DNA from: an uncultured Clostridia bacterium
GTDB lineage: Bacteria > Bacillota > Clostridia > UBA1381
Direction: 5' to 3'
DNA length: 64,000 nucleotides
Assembly (NCBI GenBank): GCA_934486735.1
Contig: CAKSQL010000001.1
Coordinates: 1-64,000 of the forward strand
Shown in pieces: positions 36,264 to 45,490 of the stretch (position 1 is its first letter; each line of letters opens with the position of its first letter). A program made the position numbers and the translations under genes. The notes below the pieces were generated by a model. It made no database searches and was not told the origin of the DNA. It saw nothing but the letters and a program-made list of their open reading frames with translations.

Positions 36264-38660
36264 CTACATTCCTATATAATTCAGCACGTCATATAGCACC
36301 TTTGCAGCCATGGCTCTGGTTGCTGTCCCTTTGGGATTAAAACTGCCGTCGTCAAGTCCGTTCACCAAATTTTCAGCCGCCATATATCCGACCGCCTCTT
36401 TTGCATATTCGGAAATCATATCGTCATCGATAAAATGCTTTGCCGAAATTTCCTTTTTATCCGGGATGAGTCTGTACAAAATAACGACCATATCCTCTCT
36501 TGTAAGCTCGTCTCCCACTCCGAACATCCCGTTTCCGATTCCAGATATAATTCCTTTCTCCGACGCAAGAGCAACAGACGTTGCATACCATGCTCCCGGA
36601 GCAACATCGGCAAATCCCGACGTACCGTTTGCAATCTCATCCTTATAGAACGCATTGACCGCCATGCTTGCAAATTCTTCTCTTTTTAATGTATTGTTCG
36701 GCTTAAATGAGCCGTTTCCGTATCCCGAAACAATTCCCTGCTCATTCAGCGCGAGTATCGCTTCTCTTGCCCATGGCGCAAGCGACAAATCATAAAACAC
36801 GCTTGCCTCGCTTATCTGTTCTTCGGTCGGAGTTTCAATCTGCGGCGCTTTGTCGCGGCGGTATGCTATCGACGGAGCAGCCCCTGCCGATACGGACGAT
36901 TCCGGCTTCGAGCCGCTGTTCACATCATCCGCCTTATCCGCTTTTTTTACATCCTCGGTCTGCATGGCTTTGTTCACCGCCGCCGTAACCGCCGAGTCGA
37001 GCGCATTAAAATCGCTGTAGCTGCCCTTTAAAATCTCCGTCGCCGCGATGCCGAGGCGATAGTCCGAAAGCTTTGACAAATCCGCCGACAAAATTTCACT
37101 GTGCGCATTCAAAACGGTTTTGATATTGTTTCTGTCCGCCTCGGCAAAATCACTAAGCGCAACCGCTTTTGAAAATATATCTTCAAATTTCGCAAAGTCA
37201 TCAAAATCCTGCCGGTAAATTTTATCTATCGCCGCTTCATTGTTTTTAAGCTCTGCGTATCTTTCGATATTTGTAAATCCGTCGGTTTTTAAAATTGCAT
37301 CAATTTGCTCTTTGTCTGTCTCGCAATTTAACTTCTCCAGCAAAATCGCTTTGGCGTATTGCTTTCTCACATCTTCGATACTGTCAAAATCCATTTTTGA
37401 GAATATCTCAGCAATTCTTTCTTGACTCTGAGCGGTAAATTCGCTCAAATCGGTGTCAAGCTTGAATACAACATTCGCCTTTTCAATCTCATCGAAAACC
37501 GCGGACGCGTCCGCCGACTTTATCCTGTTTATCGCTTCCTTAATCTGTGCGTCGCCGAATACATAACCGATCGGATTTTCCGACAGGGTCTCTTTGCCCC
37601 TCGGGTTGATTTTCGATTTGCTTCCGGGAATTACGCATACCTTTATATATTTGCCCTGCTGCGCATTTGTGAGTTTGAATGTCTTTTTGTCCGCGCCGTC
37701 GATTTTTGTATAATTTCCGTCCGCGGTGTCCGCCTCGAGCCATTCAAAAACCGTTCCGTACTCCTCAAAATCACTTGTATATGTATAATTTGCTGTCAGC
37801 TCGCTGCCGACAACCGGGTCGCCGCTTATTTCAACATTGGCCGCTTTTACCGGGAAAAGCTTTTGTTTTTCCTTGTCCGAATACAAATCCGGATTTGCAA
37901 TCTCATCTATCTGAAGTGCGACATCGCTGCCAACACTCCCTAACTTGCAATTTTTAAAGAAATCTTCACTCAGCCAAAAACAGGGCCGAACCGAAATGAG
38001 AGTGCCTGCCATAGCCGTCCATGCATTGGTCTGACCGAGTGCTATGTCCGCACCGGTGTACAGCATCGTGGTTGTGCCTGCGTCCGCACGGCAGGTTCTG
38101 AACATCCACTTCCCCGCTGCATCCTGTCCTATTTTGTCAACGTATTTCTTCCATTCGTAATTTGAAAGAAGTGCAATTCCATGCGTTGTTACAAGCTCTG
38201 TTTCGTATCTCGTTCCGGTGAGCTGAGGAATCGGCTCTGTGTGCCACTCATGCTCTGTGTCGATATATTGCTTTATATTGTTCGGCAATTTATAACTGCC
38301 GCCGTTGCCGCTTTCCAAAAAATCATGATTCAGCCAATATGCAATATTCGTTTCCGATTCGGGATCCCATACAGCCAAATTTTCCTTGGTGTTAAAATTG
38401 TGCTTTCCATACTCGTCCTCGCAAAGAATAAAGAAATATTTTTTTCCGTCCTTAACCTCGCTGTCGAGAAGAATAAACTTTTTGCCGCCAAAGCCGAACA
38501 GATATCCTTTCGGAGTGGTTCGGGTCGAACCGGCAAGCGTTGTTGTTGTTCTTGTTCCGCGGGTAAGACCGAGCAGCGCCGCCGAAGCTGTCGGCAGACA
38601 GGTGAGCAATGCCGCAAAAACAAGTATTATTGAAGCCGCGCGCTTTAGTTTGTATATCAT
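36264..38660 (-). CDS. Surface protein with DUF6273-like domain and three C-terminal SLH repeats
   Basis: A 798-residue exported protein. After a signal peptide (cleaved near ASAAL) an N-terminal module (about 45-245) carries KKFILLDSEVKDGKKYFFI, AYWLNHDFLE and VRPCFWLSEDF, the pattern of DUF6273-like domains. An Ig-like module (LTANYTYTSDFEEYGTVFEWLEAD) and a long helical region (about 370-590) follow. Three SLH repeats end the protein: APWAREAILALNEQGIVSGYGNG, AWYATSVALASEKGIISGIGNG and EYAKEAVGYMAAENLVNGLDDG. Its N-terminal half is paralogous to the 665-residue protein upstream. It is wall-anchored; its role is unknown. Confidence 0.85.
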   Translation of the reverse strand: MIYKLKRAASIILVFAALLTCLPTASAALLGLTRGTRTTTTLAGSTRTTPKGYLFGFGGKKFILLDSEVKDGKKYFFILCEDEYGKHNFNTKENLAVWDPESETNIAYWLNHDFLESGNGGSYKLPNNIKQYIDTEHEWHTEPIPQLTGTRYETELVTTHGIALLSNYEWKKYVDKIGQDAAGKWMFRTCRADAGTTTMLYTGADIALGQTNAWTAMAGTLISVRPCFWLSEDFFKNCKLGSVGSDVALQIDEIANPDLYSDKEKQKLFPVKAANVEISGDPVVGSELTANYTYTSDFEEYGTVFEWLEADTADGNYTKIDGADKKTFKLTNAQQGKYIKVCVIPGSKSKINPRGKETLSENPIGYVFGDAQIKEAINRIKSADASAVFDEIEKANVVFKLDTDLSEFTAQSQERIAEIFSKMDFDSIEDVRKQYAKAILLEKLNCETDKEQIDAILKTDGFTNIERYAELKNNEAAIDKIYRQDFDDFAKFEDIFSKAVALSDFAEADRNNIKTVLNAHSEILSADLSKLSDYRLGIAATEILKGSYSDFNALDSAVTAAVNKAMQTEDVKKADKADDVNSGSKPESSVSAGAAPSIAYRRDKAPQIETPTEEQISEASVFYDLSLAPWAREAILALNEQGIVSGYGNGSFKPNNTLKREEFASMAVNAFYKDEIANGTSGFADVAPGAWYATSVALASEKGIISGIGNGMFGVGDELTREDMVVILYRLIPDKKEISAKHFIDDDMISEYAKEAVGYMAAENLVNGLDDGSFNPKGTATRAMAAKVLYDVLNYIGM

Positions 38661-38691
38661 ATTAACCCTCCATAGCTTTTCTGCTCACATA

Positions 38692-38721
38692 AAATATCTG
38701 AAAATGTCTTATTTGTGAGCA
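38692..38721. other. Hairpin between the two paralogues
   Basis: TGCTCACA (38692-38699) pairs with TGTGAGCA (38714-38721) in the 83-base gap. There is no clear T-run on the minus strand, so it may be a processing site or a weak attenuator within the cluster transcript. Confidence 0.4.
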
Positions 38722-38743
38722 AATAATGTGTACTTGTCTATTT

Positions 38744-40741
38744 TTATTTTTCTATCGATAAATCAAGCTCCGAGGAAATATATTCTCCTCCGTCGGATTT
38801 GTAAACTCCTCTTGTTTCCTCCAAGGTGATTTTGCCGTTTCCGCTGACCGTCAATTCCATAATCCGACCCGAGACCCCTGCTCCGCCGAGTCCCGTTCCG
38901 GTGAGAATATATTCCGCCTTTCCGTCTGCAATGCTCTCGATTATTTTGTAATTTTCCGAGGACGCATCTTCAATCCGAACCCCGTCAAGGCTCAATTTCA
39001 GAAAGATAGAATATGCCAAATCCGAACCTGCCGCGGTTATCGCAATTTTCTCACTTCCGTTCACCGCCGCCTCTTTGACTGCATGAGATATATCATCTCC
39101 GGCGCCGTTCATCTCAATAATATCCGATCGAACAGCCTTGCCTGCAACTCCGTTTTCAATCGGTATAACAAAGGCTCTGACCGCTTTTTCGATGCCTGTC
39201 AGCTTGTAGCTTGCTCCCATTTTTGCAATTGCAAAGCCGCTGCCGTCCTTATTTATTTCCCAGCAGACAACATCGTTTTCTCCGGTCTGAGTACCTAAAC
39301 TTATCACATCGCCGTTTCTTAAAATTTTCGGCTGCTCTCTTTTGGGATATACCCCCACTCTGCCGATTTTTTCCGAAACGACTGCCGCTCCGACACCGTT
39401 ATAGCCCTTATTTCTGACCTCGACAAAAATTCTCAGATACTTGCCTGCGTATTCCTCGCCGACAACATAATTGATACCGTCCGCGCCCGGGATATCCTCA
39501 AAATTTTCTCCGTCGTCCGATGCCTGCCACTTTATAACCGTTCCATCCTCCCGGTCGTCATCATTGTCATAATATGAATATCTTGCAATCAGCCGCTCGC
39601 CGACAACCGCTTTTCCGTCGATATACACATCCTCGGCATATGGCGAATTTGCCGCCTTAACGCTCGAAGCGGTCGGCGCACTTCTCACCGCGTTTCCGAT
39701 TTGATTTTCCGACTTCGGCACAATCTCGCAGCAGATGTAATAGCCTGCGTCCTCCGGTCTTATGCAATATTCGCTTTCCGATGCGCCGTATATAAGACTG
39801 TACGTCCCCTCTTTTGTTCTCGAGCGCAGCCATCGTATATCCGTTGCACCCTCTTTTTTGTTGTCCGGCGATACATATTTATATTCGGACTTCAAAATCT
39901 GCCCCACCTGAGCCAGTCCGTGCAGCTTCACATTTTTCGCCTGCGGCGGAAATATCTTATAAAAGCTGTTTACTTCCGACTGCGAATAACACTTCAGCAG
40001 CTGCTCTTTCGAATATGTGTCGCGTATTCTTTTCAGAACGTTCGCTCCGGTTGCTGTCATATCCAGCTTTTCGTTGATAAAGAAATTATCGTCAAGATAA
40101 AAGACCGGTCTCACTCCGTATGCATTGAAAGCCTTTCCATACCCTGTTGTGCCACCCAAAGTGTTGACAACCTGAATCGGGGAATTTGCATCCGTTCCGC
40201 AGACGCTTCGCAAAAAGTAATAGTTCGACGAGGTATCATCACGAAGTCCAATCAATGAATGATATTTTTTCCATTCTGTGACCGACATAAGCGCAAGCTT
40301 TGCTCTGACAACATAGTCCTCATTGAAATCAGAAGCGACATATCCCGCCTCACATTCCCAGTCATGCTCCACCAAATGCTCTTTTATTACATTCGGCAGC
40401 GTATATGCATTGTCTCCGCTTTTGTTGCCCTCTTCCAGGAACTCCTTGCTGAGCCAATATGCCATATTATTCTCTTTTTCTATGTCATATTTGCAATCGC
40501 TGTCCGGGTCGTAGACATGTATTCCGTAATACTTTTTTGATGTCACAAAAAAACCGTTCTCGTCATGGTCCAATAATATGAAATCGTCCGATGTGCCCTT
40601 AACCCGGAACAAATCCTCCTTTGCGGTTGTGTCCACCGCGTCCGCAGGTCTGGTTGATACATATCCCACCGCCGCGCCGTACGAAACAGATGCGCTTGCC
40701 AACGCCAAAAGGCAAATTGCCGTCGCACAGAATTTCTTCAC
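38744..40741 (-). CDS. Secreted DUF6273-like/Ig-module protein, paralogue without SLH
   Basis: A 665-residue exported protein, first gene of the cluster. A signal peptide (cleaved near SVSYGAA) precedes the same module as its neighbour (DDFILLDHDENGFFV, MAYWLSKEFLEEGN, GVRPVFYLDDNFF), then two Ig-like modules (LAQVGQILKSEYKYVSPDN and AVVGERLIARYSYYDNDDD) with conserved Trp residues, and a beta-rich tail (about 480-665) resembling a cohesin-like or bacterial Ig fold. It has no SLH, sortase or dockerin motif, so how it stays at the surface is unclear. The divergent AraC gene begins 236 bases upstream. Function unknown; paralogy is evident by eye. Confidence 0.78.
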   Translation of the reverse strand: MKKFCATAICLLALASASVSYGAAVGYVSTRPADAVDTTAKEDLFRVKGTSDDFILLDHDENGFFVTSKKYYGIHVYDPDSDCKYDIEKENNMAYWLSKEFLEEGNKSGDNAYTLPNVIKEHLVEHDWECEAGYVASDFNEDYVVRAKLALMSVTEWKKYHSLIGLRDDTSSNYYFLRSVCGTDANSPIQVVNTLGGTTGYGKAFNAYGVRPVFYLDDNFFINEKLDMTATGANVLKRIRDTYSKEQLLKCYSQSEVNSFYKIFPPQAKNVKLHGLAQVGQILKSEYKYVSPDNKKEGATDIRWLRSRTKEGTYSLIYGASESEYCIRPEDAGYYICCEIVPKSENQIGNAVRSAPTASSVKAANSPYAEDVYIDGKAVVGERLIARYSYYDNDDDREDGTVIKWQASDDGENFEDIPGADGINYVVGEEYAGKYLRIFVEVRNKGYNGVGAAVVSEKIGRVGVYPKREQPKILRNGDVISLGTQTGENDVVCWEINKDGSGFAIAKMGASYKLTGIEKAVRAFVIPIENGVAGKAVRSDIIEMNGAGDDISHAVKEAAVNGSEKIAITAAGSDLAYSIFLKLSLDGVRIEDASSENYKIIESIADGKAEYILTGTGLGGAGVSGRIMELTVSGNGKITLEETRGVYKSDGGEYISSELDLSIEK

Positions 40742-40924
40742 TTTGTTTTCCTCCTTTTTTCGCTTTCTTCCTCGCTGTTACGCTAATTTTATACTTTTTT
40801 GGAATTTATATTGATAGCAAATCACAATATTAAGCTTAATTTTATTATAACATATTTTCAAAAAATATAAATGCACTATCTTGTCAAAAAAGAATGAACA
40901 AACTTTCATTATATTGCTTTTATA

Positions 40925-40953
40925 TTGATTTTCGGTCGATTATGTTGTATAAT
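40925..40953 (+). promoter_or_regulatory. Sigma-A promoter for the cluster's AraC regulator
   Basis: TTGATT (40925-40930), 17 bases, TATAAT (40948-40953), 24 bases before the start codon. Confidence 0.65.
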
Positions 40954-40977
40954 AAATCTAACGGGAGGTGACGCAAA

Positions 40978-41871
40978 ATGCCGAGACAGGAATTGCCGAA
41001 AAATACAGATGACGCATTTTTTGCTTATATCAATACGCCAAAAAAGCTCGGTGCTCAGATAACGCGCAGGGGCTATAGCATGAAACGGTATCATGAACAT
41101 AATCATTATGAAATAATAAATATCGACACATCGAAAAAAAGCGAAAAAATTTATATAAGCAGCAAGACTTACAATTTATCACATAACCGCTTTTTCCTGC
41201 TGCCGCCAAAGACTCCGCACGCAACGAGCAGAACAACCTACAGCAAAAAAATTCTTTTGAGCATTTCTCAAAAGCTGGCGGACACAATTTTGAATTTTTT
41301 GCAAATAGATAAAAAGGATTTTGATTCGGTAAACGCGCTTGATTTTACAAATGAACAGGTCGAAGCCCTGTATTCCATCGGCGAACAGCTGGTGTCGGAA
41401 ATGCATGATACAGGCACGACCTACGCAAGCGGCAAAATATGCCTGCTTTTTGCGCAGTTCATCGATATATTAACCCACCCGAAATCCGTTCCGCTGCCCA
41501 ATCCCGAATCCGGTTTTATTCATATTTCGCAGCTGGCGGACTATTTGAAACTTAATTATGCGGAAAATATTAACCTTGACTTTTTGGAAACCAAATTCGC
41601 GGTCAATAAATTTTCGCTTTGTAAACAATTTAAGCAGGAAACCGGCGAAAGCATTATAAATTTTCTCACGCAGATAAGGATAAACCACGCCCGCGATTTT
41701 CTTGAAAACTCGGTATATCCGATAAATACTATCGCGTATAAGGTCGGATATGATTCCCCGGCATATTTTTCGAGAGTTTTTAAGAAAGTGATGGGAATTT
41801 CGCCGCTTGAATATAGGCTTGATTTTGAGAAAAATATGAATAATAATGCAGGAAGTCAACCCAAATTTTAA
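40978..41871 (+). CDS. AraC-family transcriptional regulator
   Basis: A 297-residue regulator. The N-terminal cupin-like domain (MKRYHEHNHYEIINI, LPPKTPHAT) would sense a ligand, and the C-terminal double HTH (about 190-290) has LETKFAVNKFSLCKQFKQETGESIINFLTQIRI and INTIAYKVGYDSPAYFSRVFKKVMGISPLEYR. The ribosome site GGGAGGTG is strong. It is divergent from the exported-protein cluster, so it is the best candidate regulator for those six genes. This inference rests on position alone. Its 3' end overlaps a terminator hairpin. Confidence 0.9.
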   Translation: MPRQELPKNTDDAFFAYINTPKKLGAQITRRGYSMKRYHEHNHYEIINIDTSKKSEKIYISSKTYNLSHNRFFLLPPKTPHATSRTTYSKKILLSISQKLADTILNFLQIDKKDFDSVNALDFTNEQVEALYSIGEQLVSEMHDTGTTYASGKICLLFAQFIDILTHPKSVPLPNPESGFIHISQLADYLKLNYAENINLDFLETKFAVNKFSLCKQFKQETGESIINFLTQIRINHARDFLENSVYPINTIAYKVGYDSPAYFSRVFKKVMGISPLEYRLDFEKNMNNNAGSQPKF

Positions 41872-41888
41872 TCGGGGTGACTTCCTGC
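41848..41888. terminator. Terminator overlapping the AraC stop codon
   Basis: GCAGGAAGTCA pairs with TGACTTCCTGC, extended inside by CCC with GGG; the AraC stop is in the loop. CCGTTTT follows on the plus strand. It also serves the convergent remnant on the minus strand. Confidence 0.7.
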
Positions 41889-41916
41889 TCCGTTTTAAGA
41901 TTAAAATATTGAATTG

Positions 41917-42591
41917 TTATATGTCCTCCGATTTGCATGCCGGAGTCATGTCAATGAAATCGCCCCATGCCATAACCTTGGCATCGGTGTAAACCTTGCC
42001 GGTCGTAAAGGAAATGTCCTCGCCGGTGTATCGCTCTGATTGCATTTCGATAAGATTGCCGTTGTTGTATAAGGCTAAAATGATCTCATTGCCTGCTTTG
42101 AGGTTGATAGGCTTGATGTTAAATCCCTTTCCGTCCTCCGAAACGACAGTTTTTGTCCCCTCGAATTTGATGATTTTCACTGTATATACACTGTCGGTAT
42201 ACCCGTCACAGGAATAGGTTAATGTTATATCTGTTTCATCATCATAAAGACTAATTGCTTTTTCCCTTCCGCTATACATCGTCGCAGTCCCTGCCTTTAA
42301 TATCCCATTGTGTGTTGCCGTAAACCTTACCGTTGCCGTATCTTTCGGAACATATATGATATACTCTCTTCCGGTCGGCTCAAAGCTCTTATCCCACACG
42401 CCTATGTTACATTTAAGTGATGAAATTTCGGCATAAACCTTTACACTGACCGTCTTTTCTCCAAAAACATTGCTGCCGTCCTTCGCAGTTGCGGTGATTT
42501 TTACATCTCCGCTTTTTATCGGGGTTAATATTCCGTCTTTGGAAATTGATGCAATTTCAATATTGTCAACCGACCATTCAATTTCTTTATT
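41917..42591 (-). pseudogene. Truncated secreted modular protein (Big_2 plus terminal module)
   Basis: An open frame of about 224 residues without a start codon or signal peptide. It opens directly after an in-frame TAA with KEIEWSVDNIEIASISKDG and SGDVKITATAKDG, a bacterial Ig-like (Big_2) domain, and ends with a module (LALYNNGNLIEMQSERYTG...AKVMAWGDFIDMTP) matching the C-terminus of the LamG-like protein at 28341. Immediately upstream, another frame reads YDLSYSTNKIKK, which would join KEIEWS after a one-base shift in an A-rich run. I infer the 3' end of a larger surface-protein gene that lost its 5' part. A GTG at 42399 could allow a short product, but nothing suggests it is functional. 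Confidence 0.65.
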
Positions 42592-42594
42592 TTA

Positions 42595-42850
42595 TTTGTG
42601 CTATAAGACAAATCATATTTATTTTTATTTATACGTTTCCAATATGCATAAAAATTAATTATTTTTTCTCCTCCACAACCTAAGCAAATTTTGTTAATCA
42701 TTAAAATTACTCTCTTTCCTAAAACAATTAATAATATCAAAATTAATTTCTAACACCGCCATTATATCAATCCCCCAATCATATGAATTTTCCGCCGAGG
42801 TCTTATGTTAAAATATTAAATGACCGCATTATTACAAGCCTTAACCAGCA
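42595..42850. other. AT-rich gap without a supported gene
   Basis: No convincing reading frame or RNA is seen. Short frames on the minus strand look like decayed sequence upstream of the truncated modular protein. Confidence 0.5.
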
Positions 42851-42853
42851 TAT

Positions 42854-43203
42854 TGTCCTTAAACAAGATATTTAAGGACAATATTTTTTTCATGAAATCA
42901 AGGTAAATATACCATGATTTTACTCGAATACTATTACATTATAGCATATATTTGAATAAAAATCAATTATTTTACATTATTTTTCGGATGAAATTTGCTA
43001 AAGTTATTGAAAATTAACCTATTCGCCGTCAGAAAACCAGTCAAATCGAAATCGCAATACACCACTGAACAGTGTGATCGACAGAGATTTTTTAAATAGT
43101 ATAGAAATTTTATTCGCCGTCAAAATTTTGATAAGTTTTTTTAAAAAAGCAAGCAATATAAAGCTTTGCGGTGCTTTGTCCTTAAATATCTTGTTTAAAG
43201 ACA
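42854..43203. repeat. AT-rich segment bounded by inverted 27-bp palindromic repeats
   Basis: The 27 bases at 42854-42880 recur inverted at 43177-43203 with one mismatch; each copy is itself a hairpin (TGTCCTTAAA with TTTAAGGACA, a good terminator with its T-run at 42884-42890 in the first copy). Between them ATTCGCCGTCA occurs twice (43021 and 43112). This looks like a decayed small mobile element or debris; no transposase frame is recognisable. Confidence 0.45.
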
Positions 43204-43212
43204 TTTGAACGC

Positions 43213-43242
43213 AAAAAAGCGGACACCATCTCGTGTCCGCTT
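43213..43242 (-). terminator. Terminator of the EF-G-like gene
   Basis: AAGCGGACAC pairs with GTGTCCGCTT (loop CATCTC) and is followed on the minus strand by TTTTTTGCG. A second copy of CTCGTGTCCGCTT directly alongside (43243-43255) gives an alternative pairing arm. Confidence 0.8.
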
Positions 43243-43269
43243 CTCGTGTCCGCTTTTAACTACACTATT

Positions 43270-45336
43270 TTATTCTTTTTTCGCATTATCGATAACTTTC
43301 TGAGCTATCGGTGCGGGAGCGGGATCATAGCGCACAAACTCAAACGTGAATGTACCTCTGCCCTGGCTCATTGAGCGCAAGTCGGTAGCATATTTGAACA
43401 TTTCCGAAACCGGCACCTCCGCCTCAACAAGGTTCAATCCCTCTTTTTCACTTTCGCCCATTCCCATTATCTGACCTCTGCGTTTATTGATATCGCCGAT
43501 GATATCGCCCATAATCGCCTCGGGGATATACACTCTCAGCATACCTATCGGTTCGAGCAATACAGGCTTTGCCTGTTTCAAGCCCTCTTTATATGCAATT
43601 GCCGCAGCCATTTTGAACGCCATTTCCGACGAATCCACCGGGTGATACGAGCCGTCAAGCAGGGTAGCTTTCAGATTAACCACCGGATATCCGGCAAGCA
43701 CGCCATGCTCGCATGCCTCTCTGAGTCCCTTTTCCACCGCCGGGAAATAATTCTTCGGCACACTTCCGCCGAACACCTTTTCTTCAAATGTCATATCCTC
43801 TGTACTGCCCGGCTCAAACTCAATCCAAACATGACCGTACTGTCCATGTCCGCCCGACTGTTTCTTATGCTTACCCTCAGCCTTTACCTTTGCTTGGATA
43901 GTCTCTCTATAAGGCACAATCGGTTCTTCAAGCTTCATATCCACGCCGTATTTTGCTTTGAGTTTCTGTTTGATAACATCTATATGCTGCTCGCCCTGTC
44001 CGTTGATAAGTGTCTGCTTTGTCTCGCTGTTCTGAGTTATATTAAATGTCGGGTCTTCATCGGTCAGCTTATTCAAGCCGCTCACGATTTTTTCCTCATC
44101 GCCCTTAGCTATCGGCAGAATCGCCATCGAAAGCACCGGTGCGGGGAATTCTATACCGCTGAGAATTATATTCTTATTTTCATCGCAGAGCGTGTCCCCG
44201 GTCTTGGTATTATCCAATTTTGCGACAACGCCGATATCGCCTGCCGAAACCTGCTTGGTCTCAATCTGCTTTTTGCCGCGCAGCATAAATATTTTGCCTA
44301 TCTTTTCATTTACGCCCTTATTGGGATTATACAAAACCGAATCCGCCTTAACAGTTCCCGAGTAGACGCGGAACATCGACATCTTTCCGACATACGGGTC
44401 GGTTATCGTCTTGAATACAATCGCCGCGGTTGTGTCGCCTGCGTCCTGAACAACCTCGATAGGCTCACCGGTCTTTGCGTCATGCGCAATTTCCGCTATT
44501 TCATTCGGATTCGGCAAATATTTCCCGATTCCGTCCATAAGGCTTCGAACACCGATATTTGCTGCACCCGAGCCGCAGTACACAGGATATATACTGCCGT
44601 CCTTAACGCCCTTTCGGATAGCTTTTTTAATCTCATCAAAAGTAAATTCCTCGCCGTTGAAATACTTATTCATAAGCGCGTCATCAGTCTCGGCAATAGC
44701 CTCCATAATCATTTCGCGCAGAGGGGCAACAATTTCGTCCATGCCCTCCGGTACGGGGATATCTACACGCTCCGTTCCCTCATAGCGTCTTGCGGTCATA
44801 TCAACTATATCGACAAATCCCTTAAACTCATCGCCCTCGCGTATCGGATAAACAAACGGAGTTACCGCTTTTCCGAACACCTGCTTCATCTGCTCCAGTG
44901 TCTGCTGATAATTCGCGCGATGGTCGTCAATTTTATTTACAAAGAACATTATCGGCACATTCTTCTGCTTTGCGTACTTGAACACCTGCTCTGTTCCGAC
45001 CGACACGCCGCTTCGTCCCGACAATGCGATAAGAGCCGAGTCTGCCGCTCTCAGTCCCTCTTTAACCTCTCCGGCAAAATCAAAAAATCCCGGAGTATCC
45101 AATATATTATATTTCATGCCCTTCCACTCCACAGGAGCTATCGACATCGAAATCGAGCAGCCGCGTCTTATCTCGTCGGCGTCATAATCGGTTGTTGTGC
45201 TTCCGTCGGCGACCGTTCCCATTCGGTCGATACAGCCGCTGTTATAAAGCATAGCCTCGGTAAGCGACGTCTTTCCGCACTTACCGTGCCCCATTACCAC
45301 CACATTTCTGATTGCGTCCATCGCATAGTTTTGCAT
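43270..45336 (-). CDS. Elongation factor G-like GTPase (EF-G2 type)
   Basis: A 688-residue translational GTPase with all five EF-G domains. G1 is GHGKCGKT (16-23) instead of the usual AHIDAGKT; G3 is DTPGFFDF, so Phe84 replaces the histidine that triggers GTP hydrolysis; G4 NKID is intact. Domain IV keeps SGGHGQYGHVWIEFEP and domain V LEPIGMLRVYIPEAIMGDIIGDINKRRG. These variations mark the EF-G2-like paralogues of Firmicutes and Thermus rather than the main factor fused to the str operon, and it is not a ribosomal-protection resistance protein. The exact role is unsettled. The start has AGGAGG upstream; strong terminators lie on both sides, so it is monocistronic. Confidence 0.9.
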   Translation of the reverse strand: MQNYAMDAIRNVVVMGHGKCGKTSLTEAMLYNSGCIDRMGTVADGSTTTDYDADEIRRGCSISMSIAPVEWKGMKYNILDTPGFFDFAGEVKEGLRAADSALIALSGRSGVSVGTEQVFKYAKQKNVPIMFFVNKIDDHRANYQQTLEQMKQVFGKAVTPFVYPIREGDEFKGFVDIVDMTARRYEGTERVDIPVPEGMDEIVAPLREMIMEAIAETDDALMNKYFNGEEFTFDEIKKAIRKGVKDGSIYPVYCGSGAANIGVRSLMDGIGKYLPNPNEIAEIAHDAKTGEPIEVVQDAGDTTAAIVFKTITDPYVGKMSMFRVYSGTVKADSVLYNPNKGVNEKIGKIFMLRGKKQIETKQVSAGDIGVVAKLDNTKTGDTLCDENKNIILSGIEFPAPVLSMAILPIAKGDEEKIVSGLNKLTDEDPTFNITQNSETKQTLINGQGEQHIDVIKQKLKAKYGVDMKLEEPIVPYRETIQAKVKAEGKHKKQSGGHGQYGHVWIEFEPGSTEDMTFEEKVFGGSVPKNYFPAVEKGLREACEHGVLAGYPVVNLKATLLDGSYHPVDSSEMAFKMAAAIAYKEGLKQAKPVLLEPIGMLRVYIPEAIMGDIIGDINKRRGQIMGMGESEKEGLNLVEAEVPVSEMFKYATDLRSMSQGRGTFTFEFVRYDPAPAPIAQKVIDNAKKE

Positions 45337-45434
45337 AAATTTTATCCTCCTAACAATTTATTTTCAAGTCGCCGCATTTTTTTGCGATTATTGTCTATAT
45401 ATGATATATACCACGCAAAAATCGTTTCAACCAA

Positions 45435-45475
45435 AAAAATCACTGTCGGCTTGTAAAAATCCGACAGTGATTTTT
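45435..45475. terminator. Strong terminator between EF-G-like gene and rpiB
   Basis: AAAAATCACTGTCGG pairs perfectly over 15 bp with CCGACAGTGATTTTT; A/T runs on both sides make it work in either direction. It ends the fhs-tsaE-tsaB-rpiB transcript. Confidence 0.9.
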
Positions 45476-45490
45476 GTACACTTTTCACAA

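Noticed and set aside
42525..42740. 71-residue frame upstream of the truncated modular protein
   Set aside because: Its last part lies in the wrong frame over the Big_2 domain; at most it marks a frameshift in the decayed gene.
43019..43204. Small protein on the minus strand (61 residues)
   Set aside because: AT-driven frame within the palindrome-bounded debris; no ribosome site or family resemblance.
43270..45336. Tetracycline ribosomal-protection protein
   Set aside because: P-loop and domain IV sequences fit EF-G2-type paralogues and the length is above the roughly 640 residues of TetM-type proteins.
43642..45456. 604-residue open frame opposite the EF-G-like gene
   Set aside because: Antisense to a conserved translation factor; Cys/His/Arg-rich composition is typical of shadow frames.
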